DNA of 53,442 nucleotides from an uncultured Paraglaciecola sp. (GTDB taxonomy: Bacteria; Pseudomonadota; Gammaproteobacteria; Enterobacterales; Alteromonadaceae), in the NCBI RefSeq assembly GCF_913020055.1, contig NZ_CAJWCF010000017.1:1-53442 (forward strand). Reading direction: 5' to 3'. Below the pieces are notes generated by a model that saw nothing but the letters and a program-made list of their open reading frames with translations, searched no databases and was not told where the DNA came from. Of the stretch, positions 43,062 to 51,897 are shown one piece after another (position 1 is the first letter of the stretch; every line of letters starts with the position of its first letter). The translations under genes were made by a program, and so were the position numbers.

Positions 43062-44876
43062 ATGAAATACCTTGTACGCATCTCTATTTCCTTATTCCTT
43101 GTTCTTATTGTTACTGCTGCACTAGGGTATGTTTATTTGGCTCCTGTCACTAAGCCAGAACCTGTATCATCAGATGCAACTCGCGTTTCGATAAATAGTG
43201 GAGACTTAATTGGTTATCAAAACGAGCTCGACGTGTCGGTCTGGCAAGGTATTCCTTATGCAGAACCGCCCATTGGCGACTTACGTTGGAAAGCACCACG
43301 CCCAGTAGCCCATTGGGAAGGGCAAAAGTCTGTCTTGAAAATTGGTCCTGACTGTGCGAGTCAAAGCTTCAAAACATCAATCGACAACAACCATTTTAAC
43401 GGCAGCGAGGATTGTTTGTACTTGAACGTTTACGCTCCAGAAAAAGCGGAGAACTTGCCCGTATTGTATTGGATTCATGGTGGTGCAAACAATGGAGGTA
43501 GCAGCAGTAATCCTGTCTATGATGGTTCTCAGTTAGCATCAAAATTTGATGTTGTCGTTGTTAGCATTAATTATCGTTTAAGCGTTTTTGGTTGGTTATC
43601 ACACCCAGCACTGCGAACCAGCCCAGACTTACCTGAAGACGCATCGAGTAATTATGGCATTCTTGACCAAATTGAAGGCTTAAAATGGGTACATCAAAAT
43701 ATTGTAAAATTTGGGGGCGATGCTAATAAGGTGACTATTTTTGGTGAATCTGCTGGTGGCTGGAATGTCATGGCTTTAATGGCTTCACCTCTTGCAAAAA
43801 ACTTATTTCACGGTGCAATTGCCCAAAGTGGCGGCTTGGATATTGAGACCATTGCTAGGGCAGAAAACTACGAAGATGCAGGAGGTCATCAACATAGTTC
43901 TCGGGAATTTATTACTCAACTCCTCATAAGTGAGGGAAAGGCTAACGATATCGCTAGCGCTAAAGCGATACAAAACAGTATGACTACAACTTCCCTTGCA
44001 ACATATTTACGTAGTAAAAGTACAGCAGAGGTTTATCAAGCTTTTCGTAGTGAAACCGGTGGCAAAGTTTTCAGAAATCTAAATTTAATTGGTGACGGCG
44101 TGGTATTGCCCAAAGCTATAGCGTCTGAGACTCTTTTTTCAGATCCAGCTAACTACAATGCCGTTCCAGTGATGTTAGGGACCAATCGCGATGAAATGAA
44201 GTTGTTTTTAAGCTTTAACCCCGACCATGTGGATATGTTGATGGGATTGCCCATCGGCATTAAGGATAGCAAGCGCTATGACAAATTCAGTCACTACGGC
44301 AGTAACCAATGGAAGATTAAAGCGGTAGATCGTTTAGCTGCTGTTATGCGCCAAGGCCAGGGCAACAATGTATTTGCCTACCGTTTTGATGCCGATGATT
44401 TACGTGATTTTGGTTTTATCGATCTAAAAGAGTTGTTTGGGGCAGCGCATGGACTCGAAGTGTCTTATGTGTTCGGAAATTTTGTCACAACGATGAGCCG
44501 TATTATCCACCCGACAGAAAATCATAAAGCAAGAAATGCGCTATCACAAACCATGATGTCATACTGGGCCGCTTTTGCCCACCATGGGACGCCTGGAAGA
44601 GGCTATTTCGGAAAACAAATTGAATGGTCAGCTTGGCAAAATAGCAGTAATGAAAATCGAGTGATGATTTTAGACACGAGTTTAGATGGTGGTATTCGTA
44701 TGTCTTCTGAACAATTATATATGGATAATTTAAGGAAAGCATTTTTGACAGATACGAGTTTTGTCAACCAACAAGAGTTTTGTTCTGCATATAAATTGTT
44801 ATTTAGAGGAAAAGATTTTGTGCAGAAAGAGTATGATTTCTTAGGCGAAAAAGGCTGTTCCGACGTCGAATCGTAG
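43062..44876 (+). CDS. Type-B carboxylesterase, exported or membrane-anchored
   Basis: About 604 residues from the ATG at 43062, preferred over an in-frame TTG at 43032. An N-terminal hydrophobic segment (KYLVRISISLFLVLIVTAAL) exports or anchors it. The alpha/beta fold then shows YAEPPIGDLRWKAP, SEDCLYLNVYAPE, oxyanion WIHGGANNGGS, nucleophile FGESAGGWNVMAL (Ser230), acid in GTNRDEMKLFL and His in GAAHGLEVSYVF. These complete the type-B (cholinesterase-like) triad. It hydrolyses an ester, possibly the entry step for the cluster's substrate. It is convergent with the TetR gene. Confidence 0.92.
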   Translation: MKYLVRISISLFLVLIVTAALGYVYLAPVTKPEPVSSDATRVSINSGDLIGYQNELDVSVWQGIPYAEPPIGDLRWKAPRPVAHWEGQKSVLKIGPDCASQSFKTSIDNNHFNGSEDCLYLNVYAPEKAENLPVLYWIHGGANNGGSSSNPVYDGSQLASKFDVVVVSINYRLSVFGWLSHPALRTSPDLPEDASSNYGILDQIEGLKWVHQNIVKFGGDANKVTIFGESAGGWNVMALMASPLAKNLFHGAIAQSGGLDIETIARAENYEDAGGHQHSSREFITQLLISEGKANDIASAKAIQNSMTTTSLATYLRSKSTAEVYQAFRSETGGKVFRNLNLIGDGVVLPKAIASETLFSDPANYNAVPVMLGTNRDEMKLFLSFNPDHVDMLMGLPIGIKDSKRYDKFSHYGSNQWKIKAVDRLAAVMRQGQGNNVFAYRFDADDLRDFGFIDLKELFGAAHGLEVSYVFGNFVTTMSRIIHPTENHKARNALSQTMMSYWAAFAHHGTPGRGYFGKQIEWSAWQNSSNENRVMILDTSLDGGIRMSSEQLYMDNLRKAFLTDTSFVNQQEFCSAYKLLFRGKDFVQKEYDFLGEKGCSDVES

Positions 44877-44943
44877 ACAATGATTGCTTAACGCAATGCT
44901 TTAATGAGCGGTTTAAAACGAAAAAAATCTTCAAGTTAGCTAT

Positions 44944-45579
44944 TTATTTTTGTTTCTTAAGCAGTGGTTTTAGCGCCGTATCGTAGTTGCGTTTTAACCC
45001 TTCAATGCTACCAATCATCATAGCAACGGTTATGTCTTCAATTGTTTGCCGGCTGACATCATGGCGGGTAAGGTAATGACCAGCCGCTGCAGGCATACCA
45101 AAAGAAATATCTATGGCGATTAATGCGATACCCATATCGATTCCAAAATGATCATGCACGATTTCAGCCACATATTTAACTGCTGTTCCTCGGCTGTATT
45201 CGGTGGGATCGCCATGCTCAGACAAACTAGGCTCAGCCGCTAATCTATCTAAGATTAAGCCTCGTTCGTCAATATAACTCAAATAAGCCTTGGTCGTTTG
45301 CCGGACCAATTGCTCAATGGTTTCAGCACCTTCTGCTGCTTTTGATTGGCGTATTCTTAAGCTTTTATATTCTCGTTTGAGTAAGGTAGCCAGCAATTCC
45401 TTCAAACTAGGATAATAAGCATATACCAACGACTTACTGATCCCAGCTTCCTGCCCCAGTCGTTCCATGCTTATCGCAGAGACACCTTCAATTGCAACCA
45501 TTTCGGCCGCGTGATCAAGGATTAAATTTTTTCTAACCTCAGGTGAAAGTCTGGTGCGTGTTTTTTTGGATTCTGTCAT
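44944..45579 (-). CDS. TetR/AcrR family transcriptional regulator
   Basis: A 211-residue regulator. The N-terminal helix-turn-helix reads AISMERLGQEAGISKSLVYA followed by YYPSLKELLATLL, the typical TetR recognition helix. The all-helical C-terminal ligand domain runs ~70-205, and the tail is Lys-rich. Such proteins are usually repressors released by a pathway compound. It sits at the end of the catabolic cluster and is the best candidate to bind the GTCAATAA palindrome. The AraC gene upstream is on the same strand, 148 bp away. Confidence 0.93.
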   Translation of the reverse strand: MTESKKTRTRLSPEVRKNLILDHAAEMVAIEGVSAISMERLGQEAGISKSLVYAYYPSLKELLATLLKREYKSLRIRQSKAAEGAETIEQLVRQTTKAYLSYIDERGLILDRLAAEPSLSEHGDPTEYSRGTAVKYVAEIVHDHFGIDMGIALIAIDISFGMPAAAGHYLTRHDVSRQTIEDITVAMMIGSIEGLKRNYDTALKPLLKKQK

Positions 45580-45727
45580 AGCAATAGAACTGGCCCATTA
45601 GAGGTGAAAGGTGAGCGCTAATAGTATGGATGATAGTGATAAATGCAAGCTTTGTTAAGACACATTGGCTGGTTAATACTGTTCACTTACTCAAAAAATG
45701 AATCGAAAGCAAAATCATTACTTTGGG

Positions 45728-46546
45728 CTAGCTATAAATTTGGTTTTGGAGCTTGGTTGGTTTGCGTATATTGCTTAGGGTAATATCTAGAAACCCATTA
45801 AAGTCTCTAATTAGGTGTGACTGATCAGCATAATCCAAGTTAGCAGCCAGCTCCGTTAATGAAAGTTGTCTATTCTCTAACATTTCTAAAGCGTGGCTTA
45901 GCCGATATTTTCTAATTAACCACTTGGGTGGTAAACTAACATAGGTTTTAAATAAGCGTTGTAGCGTTCGCACAGATGTACGGGAAATGTCTGCTAGCAT
46001 TTCAACGCGCTTAATTTCGTTGTTATTTTTCATCTGTTCAGCAAGTGCCTGCACGTTACTAAGTGCTGAGTCCTGCGGCATAACTATTTTTCGTAACGTT
46101 TCATCTAAATGGGTAACTACGTCTTTATCACAATCTGCATTGAGCGTATTTTCTACTAGCTTCTGCTGATCAAATAGCAAAATATCAGCGGCTTCAAATT
46201 CAGTATCCACAGCTTTATCTATTGGGCAAGGGAGTCGTTTGGCTAATACCCCTAAATTGAACTTCACCCCGATAATTTTGCCTTGGCCCTGCATGCAATA
46301 GTGATACTTTTTACTCACCGGCCCCAGCACTTTTGCACCTTGTTGGCTAATGACCAAGTGCATATTCGGGTCAGGCAAGTTTTGTTGATTGTGGGGCTGT
46401 TGGCCGCGCAAATCCCAATCCACCAGCCAAAATTGCTCAATTAAAGGCGCCAGAGTTGACTCTGGTAGGTAGCGCCTTAATTGAAAGTGTTGGGCACTGG
46501 AATTTGGGTGCAATACACCTGATATTTTTTTATCGTTGCTTTGCAT
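45728..46546 (-). CDS. AraC-family transcriptional regulator with DUF6597 N-terminal domain
   Basis: A 272-residue regulator. The N-terminal domain (~20-130) has YLPESTLAPLIEQFWLVDWD and the central KIIGVKFNLGVLAKRLPCP, as in DUF6597. The C-terminal AraC DNA-binding domain (~160-265) has LADISRTSVRTLQRLFKTYV and LSLTELAANLDYADQSHLIR as its two helix-turn-helices. It may regulate the catabolic cluster or the genes to its right; the inverted-repeat element begins 58 bp upstream of its start. Confidence 0.92.
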   Translation of the reverse strand: MQSNDKKISGVLHPNSSAQHFQLRRYLPESTLAPLIEQFWLVDWDLRGQQPHNQQNLPDPNMHLVISQQGAKVLGPVSKKYHYCMQGQGKIIGVKFNLGVLAKRLPCPIDKAVDTEFEAADILLFDQQKLVENTLNADCDKDVVTHLDETLRKIVMPQDSALSNVQALAEQMKNNNEIKRVEMLADISRTSVRTLQRLFKTYVSLPPKWLIRKYRLSHALEMLENRQLSLTELAANLDYADQSHLIRDFNGFLDITLSNIRKPTKLQNQIYS

Positions 46547-46604
46547 TAATCGAATAATATGTCGTGTTTGTTCAATATTGACTGTCGATCATGCATTAGG
46601 GTAT

Positions 46605-46865
46605 GGGCTGTTGATCTTTCATATATCATCGAGACTGAGGTCATTTATTTGGATACCTAGGCGTTTGCCTTGAAGTTTAGCCATTCTAAACGAAAGGTAA
46701 ACAACGAAGGTAGGCGAATAAATGGCCCAGCCCGAAGGGTTTTCCTCAAAACGCCCTCACTCTGCGTTAAAATCTGTTTATTTGGATGGCCAAATTTCAC
46801 AGATTTGGCCTTGATTGAGCACATTTTGAGAAAAATCTCGGTGACATATGAAAGATAAACAGACC
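46605..46865. mobile_element. MITE-like element with terminal inverted repeats (full copy)
   Basis: The left end from 46608 (CTGTTGATCTTTCATATATC) pairs with the right end to 46862 (...CATATGAAAGATAAACAG); 23 of 26 aligned positions agree. GGG/ACC may extend both by three. The 261-bp interior has no credible gene. The left 134 bp recur inverted at 51664-51798 with about nine differences by eye. No transposase is encoded, so it would need one in trans. Its right end lies about 33 bp upstream of the DUF3224 start and could supply promoter sequence. Confidence 0.8.
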
Positions 46866-46898
46866 ATTGTATTTTGAGCAAACGTCATGGGGATAAAT

Positions 46899-47279
46899 AT
46901 GCACACTTTAACAGGGCAATTTCAGATAAAAGATTGGCAAGAAACTACTCAGAGTGAATATAAAGTAGGAAAACGTAGTTTAGCGAACGTTAAACTTGAC
47001 TATACCGGTCATGTTACTGGGTCCAGTGAATTGCAGTATTTATTAAGTTATCAAGCAGATGGCAGCGCTGATTTTGTTGGATTTGAAAGTCTACAAGCAA
47101 GCGTAAATGGAACATCGGGTAGTTTAATAATAAGGCATATTGGTCGTTTTGTTGCTGGGGTGGCGAGCAGCCAATTTGAGGTGATCCAAAGCACCATTAC
47201 AGATAAGCTTATTGGTTCAAAGGGACACTTTACTTCAGGTGAAAATGGGCAAGCTGAATACACTATTGAAGTCAGTTAG
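46899..47279 (+). CDS. DUF3224 family protein
   Basis: A ~126-residue small beta-barrel-like protein of DUF3224 (allene-oxide-cyclase-like fold): HTLTGQFQIKDWQETT, LDYTGHVTGSSELQYLL, FVGFESLQASVNGTSGSLII and a C-terminal GHFTSGENGQAEYTIEV. The ATG at 46899 follows GGGG by 6 bp; the ATG at 46887 lies inside that site. Function is uncharacterised. It is followed 21 bp later by the GFA gene on the same strand. Confidence 0.85.
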   Translation: MHTLTGQFQIKDWQETTQSEYKVGKRSLANVKLDYTGHVTGSSELQYLLSYQADGSADFVGFESLQASVNGTSGSLIIRHIGRFVAGVASSQFEVIQSTITDKLIGSKGHFTSGENGQAEYTIEVS

Positions 47280-47300
47280 TAATGATTATTAGGAGGATAT

Positions 47301-47708
47301 ATGAGTGAAAAAATTAGCGGTGGTTGCCTTTGCGGTGTAGTTAAGTTTGAAGTAGAGAATGACTTTAAACGTTTCTATTTTTGTCATTGTCAGCAATGCC
47401 GAAAAATTACCGGTTCGGCCCATGCATCCAATTTATTTGCACGCCCCGACGCTATAACGTGGATAACAGGCGAACAACATAAAAAACAATTCAATTATCC
47501 AGACCGTGATTTTACCGTGGTATTTTGCAGCGAATGTGGTTCAGGTTTGCCTTTTGTGACTAAAAGCGGAAAAGCCTTACTAGTGCCTGCAGGTAGTTTA
47601 GATTCTGAGCCGAACATTCAACCCAATAACAATATATTTTGGGCTGAACGAGCTGCTTGGTATGACAATGGAAAACTGGCGACTACCTGTGAGGGTTTTC
47701 CCAGCTAA
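47301..47708 (+). CDS. GFA family (glutathione-dependent formaldehyde-activating-like) zinc protein
   Basis: A 135-residue GFA-domain protein. Zinc-binding cysteines are visible in GGCLCGVVKF, FCHCQQCRKITGS and FCSECGSGLP. The family name derives from Gfa, which condenses formaldehyde with glutathione, but most small members have no proven activity. AGGAGG just before the ATG is strong. Its last 4 bp overlap the convergent M20 peptidase gene. Confidence 0.9.
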   Translation: MSEKISGGCLCGVVKFEVENDFKRFYFCHCQQCRKITGSAHASNLFARPDAITWITGEQHKKQFNYPDRDFTVVFCSECGSGLPFVTKSGKALLVPAGSLDSEPNIQPNNNIFWAERAAWYDNGKLATTCEGFPS

Positions 47709-49180
47709 TTAGTCTGAGCTTCACCGCTGGCAGTTTGTTCTAACATCGCATAATAAAACTGGATGGCGTTGAGGTAATCTTGCACCGAAATTTGCTCATT
47801 CAGACCATGGAATTGTTCTAATGTCTCTGGATTCAGTGACACCATCATAAAGCGATAAATATTCTTAGACAGGCTTTGAAAATGTCTTGAATCGGTTGCC
47901 CCTAAAACTAAATAGGGAGTGACGAGTACATTGTCGTCCAAGCGCCTTATTGAGCTTTCAATTAACTTAAATCCAATGTTATCGGTAGGTGATACAGCCG
48001 ATGCTTCGTTGGCTAGTTCGGTAGCAAGTGTCACTCTAGGGTCGTCAATTACACGCTCTAGGTGTGCTTGAATACTCGCCACCGTATCGCCGGGTAATAT
48101 CCTAAAGTTGACTACTGCTGTGGCAATAGTGGGCAGTACGTTTGATTTAGTGCTGCCTTGTAACATAGTGACCGCTGTTGTTGTGCGAGCGCTTGCTGCT
48201 GAACTAGGACTTTTCAGTAAGGTACTGAGTACCACAGGTTCAAATAACCATAAATTAGCCAAAGGTAAGCGCTGTGATAACGGCATTGAATAACCAATGT
48301 TATCGAACATTAAATCAAAAAATTCAGTTCGAGCATCAAAAGGGTTGTTTTCAACATTGACTATGGCACTGGCTAAAATACCCGCAGCAGTATGTGCTGG
48401 TGGTTGTGATGAATGTCCACCCTCTCCTTTAACAGTTAACCTAAAGTTAACGAAACCTTTTTCAGCCACACCCACTAGGCCTATAGGTTGAGTGGTGCCG
48501 GGAATAATGCCGTCGGTGATCACGCCGCCTTCGTCTAAGATAAATTCGAATTGAGTCTTTTTCTCAGCAAAATACTCAGCTATGGCTATTGCCCCTTCAC
48601 CGCCTGTTTCTTCATCGTGACCAAAGGCAAAATAGATATCTCTTTGTGGTTGGTTATTTTGTTTTAGGTACCATTCAAGTGATTCCATCAGTGCAAGCAC
48701 ACTGACCTTGTCGTCAATTGCACCTCTACCCCAAATGATGCCGTCTACCACTTTTCCACCAAATGGTGGTTGTAACCATTGGTCTTTGGTTTGTTCGTCA
48801 ACCGGTACAACGTCCATATGCCCCATAAAAAGTGCGGGTTTGAGTTGTGGGTTTTGGCCTTTTAAGTGGAAAACCATGCTGTAATCATTGAACTTTGTTA
48901 GCTCTGTTTTTTCGAACACTAAGGGAAAAGATTGTTGCAAATGTTGGTGAAAGGCTTGAAATGCCGAGTGATCTAGCTTGCTTGAATCGTCATAAGAAAT
49001 AGTGGGAATTTGTAGTGCTTGACTAAACCTCTCTATGGCTGCGCTTTCATTTAATGTAATCGGTGTAAGAGATTCTGTGACCTGGTATTGGTTATTTTCA
49101 AAAACGCTAGTGGCGCGATAAAACAAAATAGCTACTAAAACAACAATGAGGAACGCGGCAGACAACAGTATTTTTTTCAT
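47705..49180 (-). CDS. M20 family metallopeptidase, membrane-anchored
   Basis: A 491-residue M20 peptidase resembling PM20D1/carboxypeptidase S. An N-terminal anchor (LLSAAFLIVVLVAILFY) is followed by the zinc motifs MGHMDVVPVD (His), WGRGAIDDK (bridging Asp), GHDEETGGEGA (catalytic and ligand Glu), and a late His in LGATDSRHFQSLS. The dimerisation-type domain with GEGGHSSQPP lies between. It would hydrolyse N-acyl amino acids or peptides in the periplasm. It is divergent from the EamA gene. Confidence 0.92.
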   Translation of the reverse strand: MKKILLSAAFLIVVLVAILFYRATSVFENNQYQVTESLTPITLNESAAIERFSQALQIPTISYDDSSKLDHSAFQAFHQHLQQSFPLVFEKTELTKFNDYSMVFHLKGQNPQLKPALFMGHMDVVPVDEQTKDQWLQPPFGGKVVDGIIWGRGAIDDKVSVLALMESLEWYLKQNNQPQRDIYFAFGHDEETGGEGAIAIAEYFAEKKTQFEFILDEGGVITDGIIPGTTQPIGLVGVAEKGFVNFRLTVKGEGGHSSQPPAHTAAGILASAIVNVENNPFDARTEFFDLMFDNIGYSMPLSQRLPLANLWLFEPVVLSTLLKSPSSAASARTTTAVTMLQGSTKSNVLPTIATAVVNFRILPGDTVASIQAHLERVIDDPRVTLATELANEASAVSPTDNIGFKLIESSIRRLDDNVLVTPYLVLGATDSRHFQSLSKNIYRFMMVSLNPETLEQFHGLNEQISVQDYLNAIQFYYAMLEQTASGEAQTN

Positions 49181-49214
49181 TAGGTAGTCACTTATTCTTA
49201 TTTACTGGGTAAAC

Positions 49215-50147
49215 TTGTCAGCAGTATATCCTTTCACCGAGATTAATAAAGCCTTGTCTAACCCCGTTCTGTTTTCTGTTGTGGTGCTTATTTGGGGATC
49301 AACCTGGCTGGCCATTACTTATCAGTTTGGCGAAGTCGACCCTACTCTTTCGGTTGCTTATCGTTTTTTAATTGCCGCGACGATCCTATTTACCTACTGC
49401 AAAATCAAAAAGTTATCTTTGCATTTACCTACGCATATTCATGTCAAAATGGCTGCTGTTGGTTTGTGTTTATATACTCTTGATTACACGCTTTTATACC
49501 AAAGCCAGCAGTATATTATTAGTGCGATTGTAGCGTTGATGAGCTCAGGCATGGTGTATATCAATGTGTTGTTGCGTCGGGTGTTATTGAAAAAACCTAT
49601 TCGCAGTGAAGTCATGATAGGGGCGACCTTGGGCATGTTTGGCATTGGTCTAATATTCTTGCCGGAGTTTGCCAAAGTCAGTGCTAATCAATATCTGGTA
49701 TTGGGTATTAGCTTGGCATTTGCCTCGTTCTTTTTTGCTTCTTTGGGCAATGTTGTATCTGAGCGTATTCTGGATCATGGCACACCTGTCATTCAAATGA
49801 ATTTTTGGGCTATGAGTTACGGCGTTATTTTTATTTTCACTGCAGCCATGTTTAATGGTGCGGAATTTAGCCTACCCACTAATCCTAATTATTATTATTC
49901 AATGTTTTATTTGTCGGTATTTGGTTCGGTTTTGGCCTTTGGAGGCTATATGCAGCTAGTCAAACAAATGGGCTCAGATAAAGCCGCGTATGTAGTGTTA
50001 GTTTATCCCATTATTGCCTTGATTTTGTCGACAATGTTTGAAGGTTATCAATGGCACTTGGAGGCATTTATTGGTGTGGCAATAGTATTGTTTGGCAATG
50101 CGGTAGCTATGGGCAAACTACCGCTTCCATTTGGTAAAAAAGCTTAG
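49215..50147 (+). CDS. EamA/DMT superfamily transporter
   Basis: A 310-residue polytopic inner-membrane protein with ten hydrophobic helices in two EamA repeats. The first begins FSVVVLIWGSTWLAITYQFG, the conserved EamA opening, and the second begins near VLGISLAFASFFFASLGNV. DMT members export small metabolites such as amino acids. It starts with TTG after GGGTAAAC; no ATG lies nearby in frame. It shares a 34-bp divergent gap with the M20 gene. Confidence 0.9.
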   Translation: MSAVYPFTEINKALSNPVLFSVVVLIWGSTWLAITYQFGEVDPTLSVAYRFLIAATILFTYCKIKKLSLHLPTHIHVKMAAVGLCLYTLDYTLLYQSQQYIISAIVALMSSGMVYINVLLRRVLLKKPIRSEVMIGATLGMFGIGLIFLPEFAKVSANQYLVLGISLAFASFFFASLGNVVSERILDHGTPVIQMNFWAMSYGVIFIFTAAMFNGAEFSLPTNPNYYYSMFYLSVFGSVLAFGGYMQLVKQMGSDKAAYVVLVYPIIALILSTMFEGYQWHLEAFIGVAIVLFGNAVAMGKLPLPFGKKA

Positions 50148-50414
50148 TCAAAGTTGATTCAGCTTTTGGTTCAGCTCATAACTAGGTTCAGTGACAATTT
50201 TTTCCAGTATCTGCACTCTTTCTGTTAATTGTTGAATTAGCAGATTTTTTTCATCCTGACTTGGTGTGGTTTTTTGTGTTTGGCTAAATGGGTTACTGCA
50301 ACGGCCATTTAACCAGTCTGCTAGTTGCCAGTTGTTTTTGTGATCCAACCAACAAACAGCCAAAGAAATCACAGCGATAATCGATAATATAAGGGTAAAT
50401 TTGAGTGGATCCAT
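50148..50414 (-). CDS. Small membrane protein with C-terminal coiled coil, PspB-like in layout
   Basis: An 88-residue protein with one membrane helix (~7-22, FTLILSIIAVISLAVCW), a short linker, and a C-terminal amphipathic helix ending ERVQILEKIVTEPSYELNQK. That tail resembles the C-terminal part of PspB and of small proteins found next to sigma factors in marine gammaproteobacteria. AGGAG lies before the ATG. It is divergent from the sigma factor gene, with about 165 bp between. Confidence 0.78.
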   Translation of the reverse strand: MDPLKFTLILSIIAVISLAVCWLDHKNNWQLADWLNGRCSNPFSQTQKTTPSQDEKNLLIQQLTERVQILEKIVTEPSYELNQKLNQL

Positions 50415-50579
50415 AAGTTTCTCCTGAGTGATTGGTTATATAAATGTGTTGTTTGTTATTTGCCTTTAACTCAGTAGTCTTAGCTAAGCAAAATTTATTA
50501 CAGAATATTTGTAATAAATTTATTAAGTTAAAGACTATGTTATTGAACCTATTATTTTAATTGCCTTTTTTAGGGAACA

Positions 50580-51086
50580 TTGAGCCACTTGAGCACGGAT
50601 TTTAGCCAAGTTTTACGAGAGCATGCCGCCTTATTGGGCCGTGTGGCTGCGACCTATGAAGCCAATTTTCATAAGCGCCAAGAGTTGCTTCAGGAAATTA
50701 CCTTAGCGGTGTGGCAGGCTCTGGATAAATTTAAAGGTGACAGCAGTATAAAAACCTATGTATTACGAGTGGCTCACAATAAAGCTATTACTCATGTGGC
50801 TTATCACGCTAAACAACCTCGCAACGATAGTTATTGTGAAATGGAGTCCCCTGAACCAAGTCATAAACCATCTGCAGTTGAGCAAATTGACCAACAGCAA
50901 AAATTTCAAATGATGTTGGGCCAAATTCGACAAATGCCCATACAAACTATGCAAGTGGTGACCATGTCGATGGAAGGTTTGAGTTATGACGAAATAGCAG
51001 ACGCTTGCGGTATTAGTAGCTCAAACGCGGGTGTAGTGCTCAATAGAGCAAGAAAAGTATTGATGGAGAGCATGCAAAATGGCTGA
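50580..51086 (+). CDS. RNA polymerase sigma factor, ECF-type sigma-70
   Basis: A 168-residue sigma-70 family protein. Region 2 includes HKRQELLQEITLAVWQALDKFKGDSSIKTYVLRVAHNKA, typical of ECF sigma factors (quoted in parts here: HKRQELLQEITLAVWQAL, then FKGDSSIKTYVLRVA). Region 4 has GLSYDEIADACGISSSNAGV as helix-turn-helix. It starts with TTG after GGGA. It overlaps the next gene by 8 bp, the usual arrangement of an ECF sigma and its anti-sigma factor. The inducing signal is unknown. Confidence 0.9.
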   Translation: MSHLSTDFSQVLREHAALLGRVAATYEANFHKRQELLQEITLAVWQALDKFKGDSSIKTYVLRVAHNKAITHVAYHAKQPRNDSYCEMESPEPSHKPSAVEQIDQQQKFQMMLGQIRQMPIQTMQVVTMSMEGLSYDEIADACGISSSNAGVVLNRARKVLMESMQNG

Positions 51087-51660
51087 TAATCAAGATCCGC
51101 TAAAGCAACTTTGGTTACAGCAAGAAGTCGTGTTGCCAGATCTTTCCCAAGTGAGCAAAAATTGGCATAAAGTCAGACTTAAACAATGGTGTTATGTTGC
51201 ATTGGATGTTTTAAGTTTATGTTTTTGTTTTTTAATTGTATGGCTTAACGCAGATAAGTTGGATGGTTTAAGCATGACATTAATGTTAGTAGTCATGTTA
51301 GTGTCAGTTGTCTTTGTCGCGTACATCACTTGGTTGCGGCGTTTTTCTTTTGGTTGGTCTAATGCTTCAACAGACGAGCATATTCAAAGGCTACTAAAAC
51401 AAATTGAAAGTAATATTAAAATCGCTAATTTGAGTTTGCACTTGGTGTGGTTTGTTACATTGTTGACGGTGATTTTTTATGCTGGCTTGTATTATTTTGA
51501 GGTGTTTCCAGAAGATAGGTTTATTCGCAAACTTACTGTTACTCTAGGAATACACGCTGTTGTGATGCCTGGTATCTGGGTTTGGGCTTCTAGGCGCAAA
51601 AAAAGATTCATTAAAGAATTGTCAGAACTAACTAAATTATTAGCGGGTATCAAGGTCTGA
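51079..51660 (+). CDS. Membrane protein, probable anti-sigma factor
   Basis: A 193-residue protein with a soluble N-terminus (~1-37, PLKQLWLQQEVVLPDLSQVS) and four predicted membrane helices (~38-57, 66-86, 120-140, 152-168). A charged cytoplasmic loop (SNASTDEHIQRLLKQIESN) lies between helices two and three. No zinc HxxxCxxC anti-sigma motif is present. Assignment rests on its 8-bp overlap with the sigma gene and its membrane layout. The inverted partial MITE copy begins 3 bp after its stop codon and may serve as terminator. Confidence 0.78.
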   Translation: MADNQDPLKQLWLQQEVVLPDLSQVSKNWHKVRLKQWCYVALDVLSLCFCFLIVWLNADKLDGLSMTLMLVVMLVSVVFVAYITWLRRFSFGWSNASTDEHIQRLLKQIESNIKIANLSLHLVWFVTLLTVIFYAGLYYFEVFPEDRFIRKLTVTLGIHAVVMPGIWVWASRRKKRFIKELSELTKLLAGIKV

Positions 51661-51663
51661 TTG

Positions 51664-51798
51664 CCTTTCGGGTTGGGCCATTTATTCGCCTACCTTCGTT
51701 GTTTACCTCTCGTTTAGAATGACTAAACTTCAAAGCAAACGCCTCGGTATCCAAATAAATGACATCAGTCTCGAGGACGTATGAAAGATCAACAGCCC
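51664..51798. mobile_element. Partial inverted copy of the MITE-like element
   Basis: The reverse complement of 51664-51798 matches 46605-46738, about nine differences over ~134 bp by eye. Only the half with the GGGCTGTTGATCTTTCAT end is present; the other terminal repeat is missing. The pair flanks 46.9-51.66 kb in opposite orientation, so recombination between them would invert that segment. Confidence 0.8.
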
Positions 51799-51897
51799 CT
51801 AGTGTTATCTTTCTGGTCCCTTAAAAAATCGGACTTTTTGAGACTAAAGTAAGCTGTTATGCTGTGTTATGTTTTTCATTCTGGCTAAAATCAAAAC

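Noticed and set aside
46657..46881. Overlapping open frames on both strands inside the MITE-like element
   Set aside because: They span the element and its terminal repeat, have no family match and no ribosome binding site; they are by-products of the repeat.
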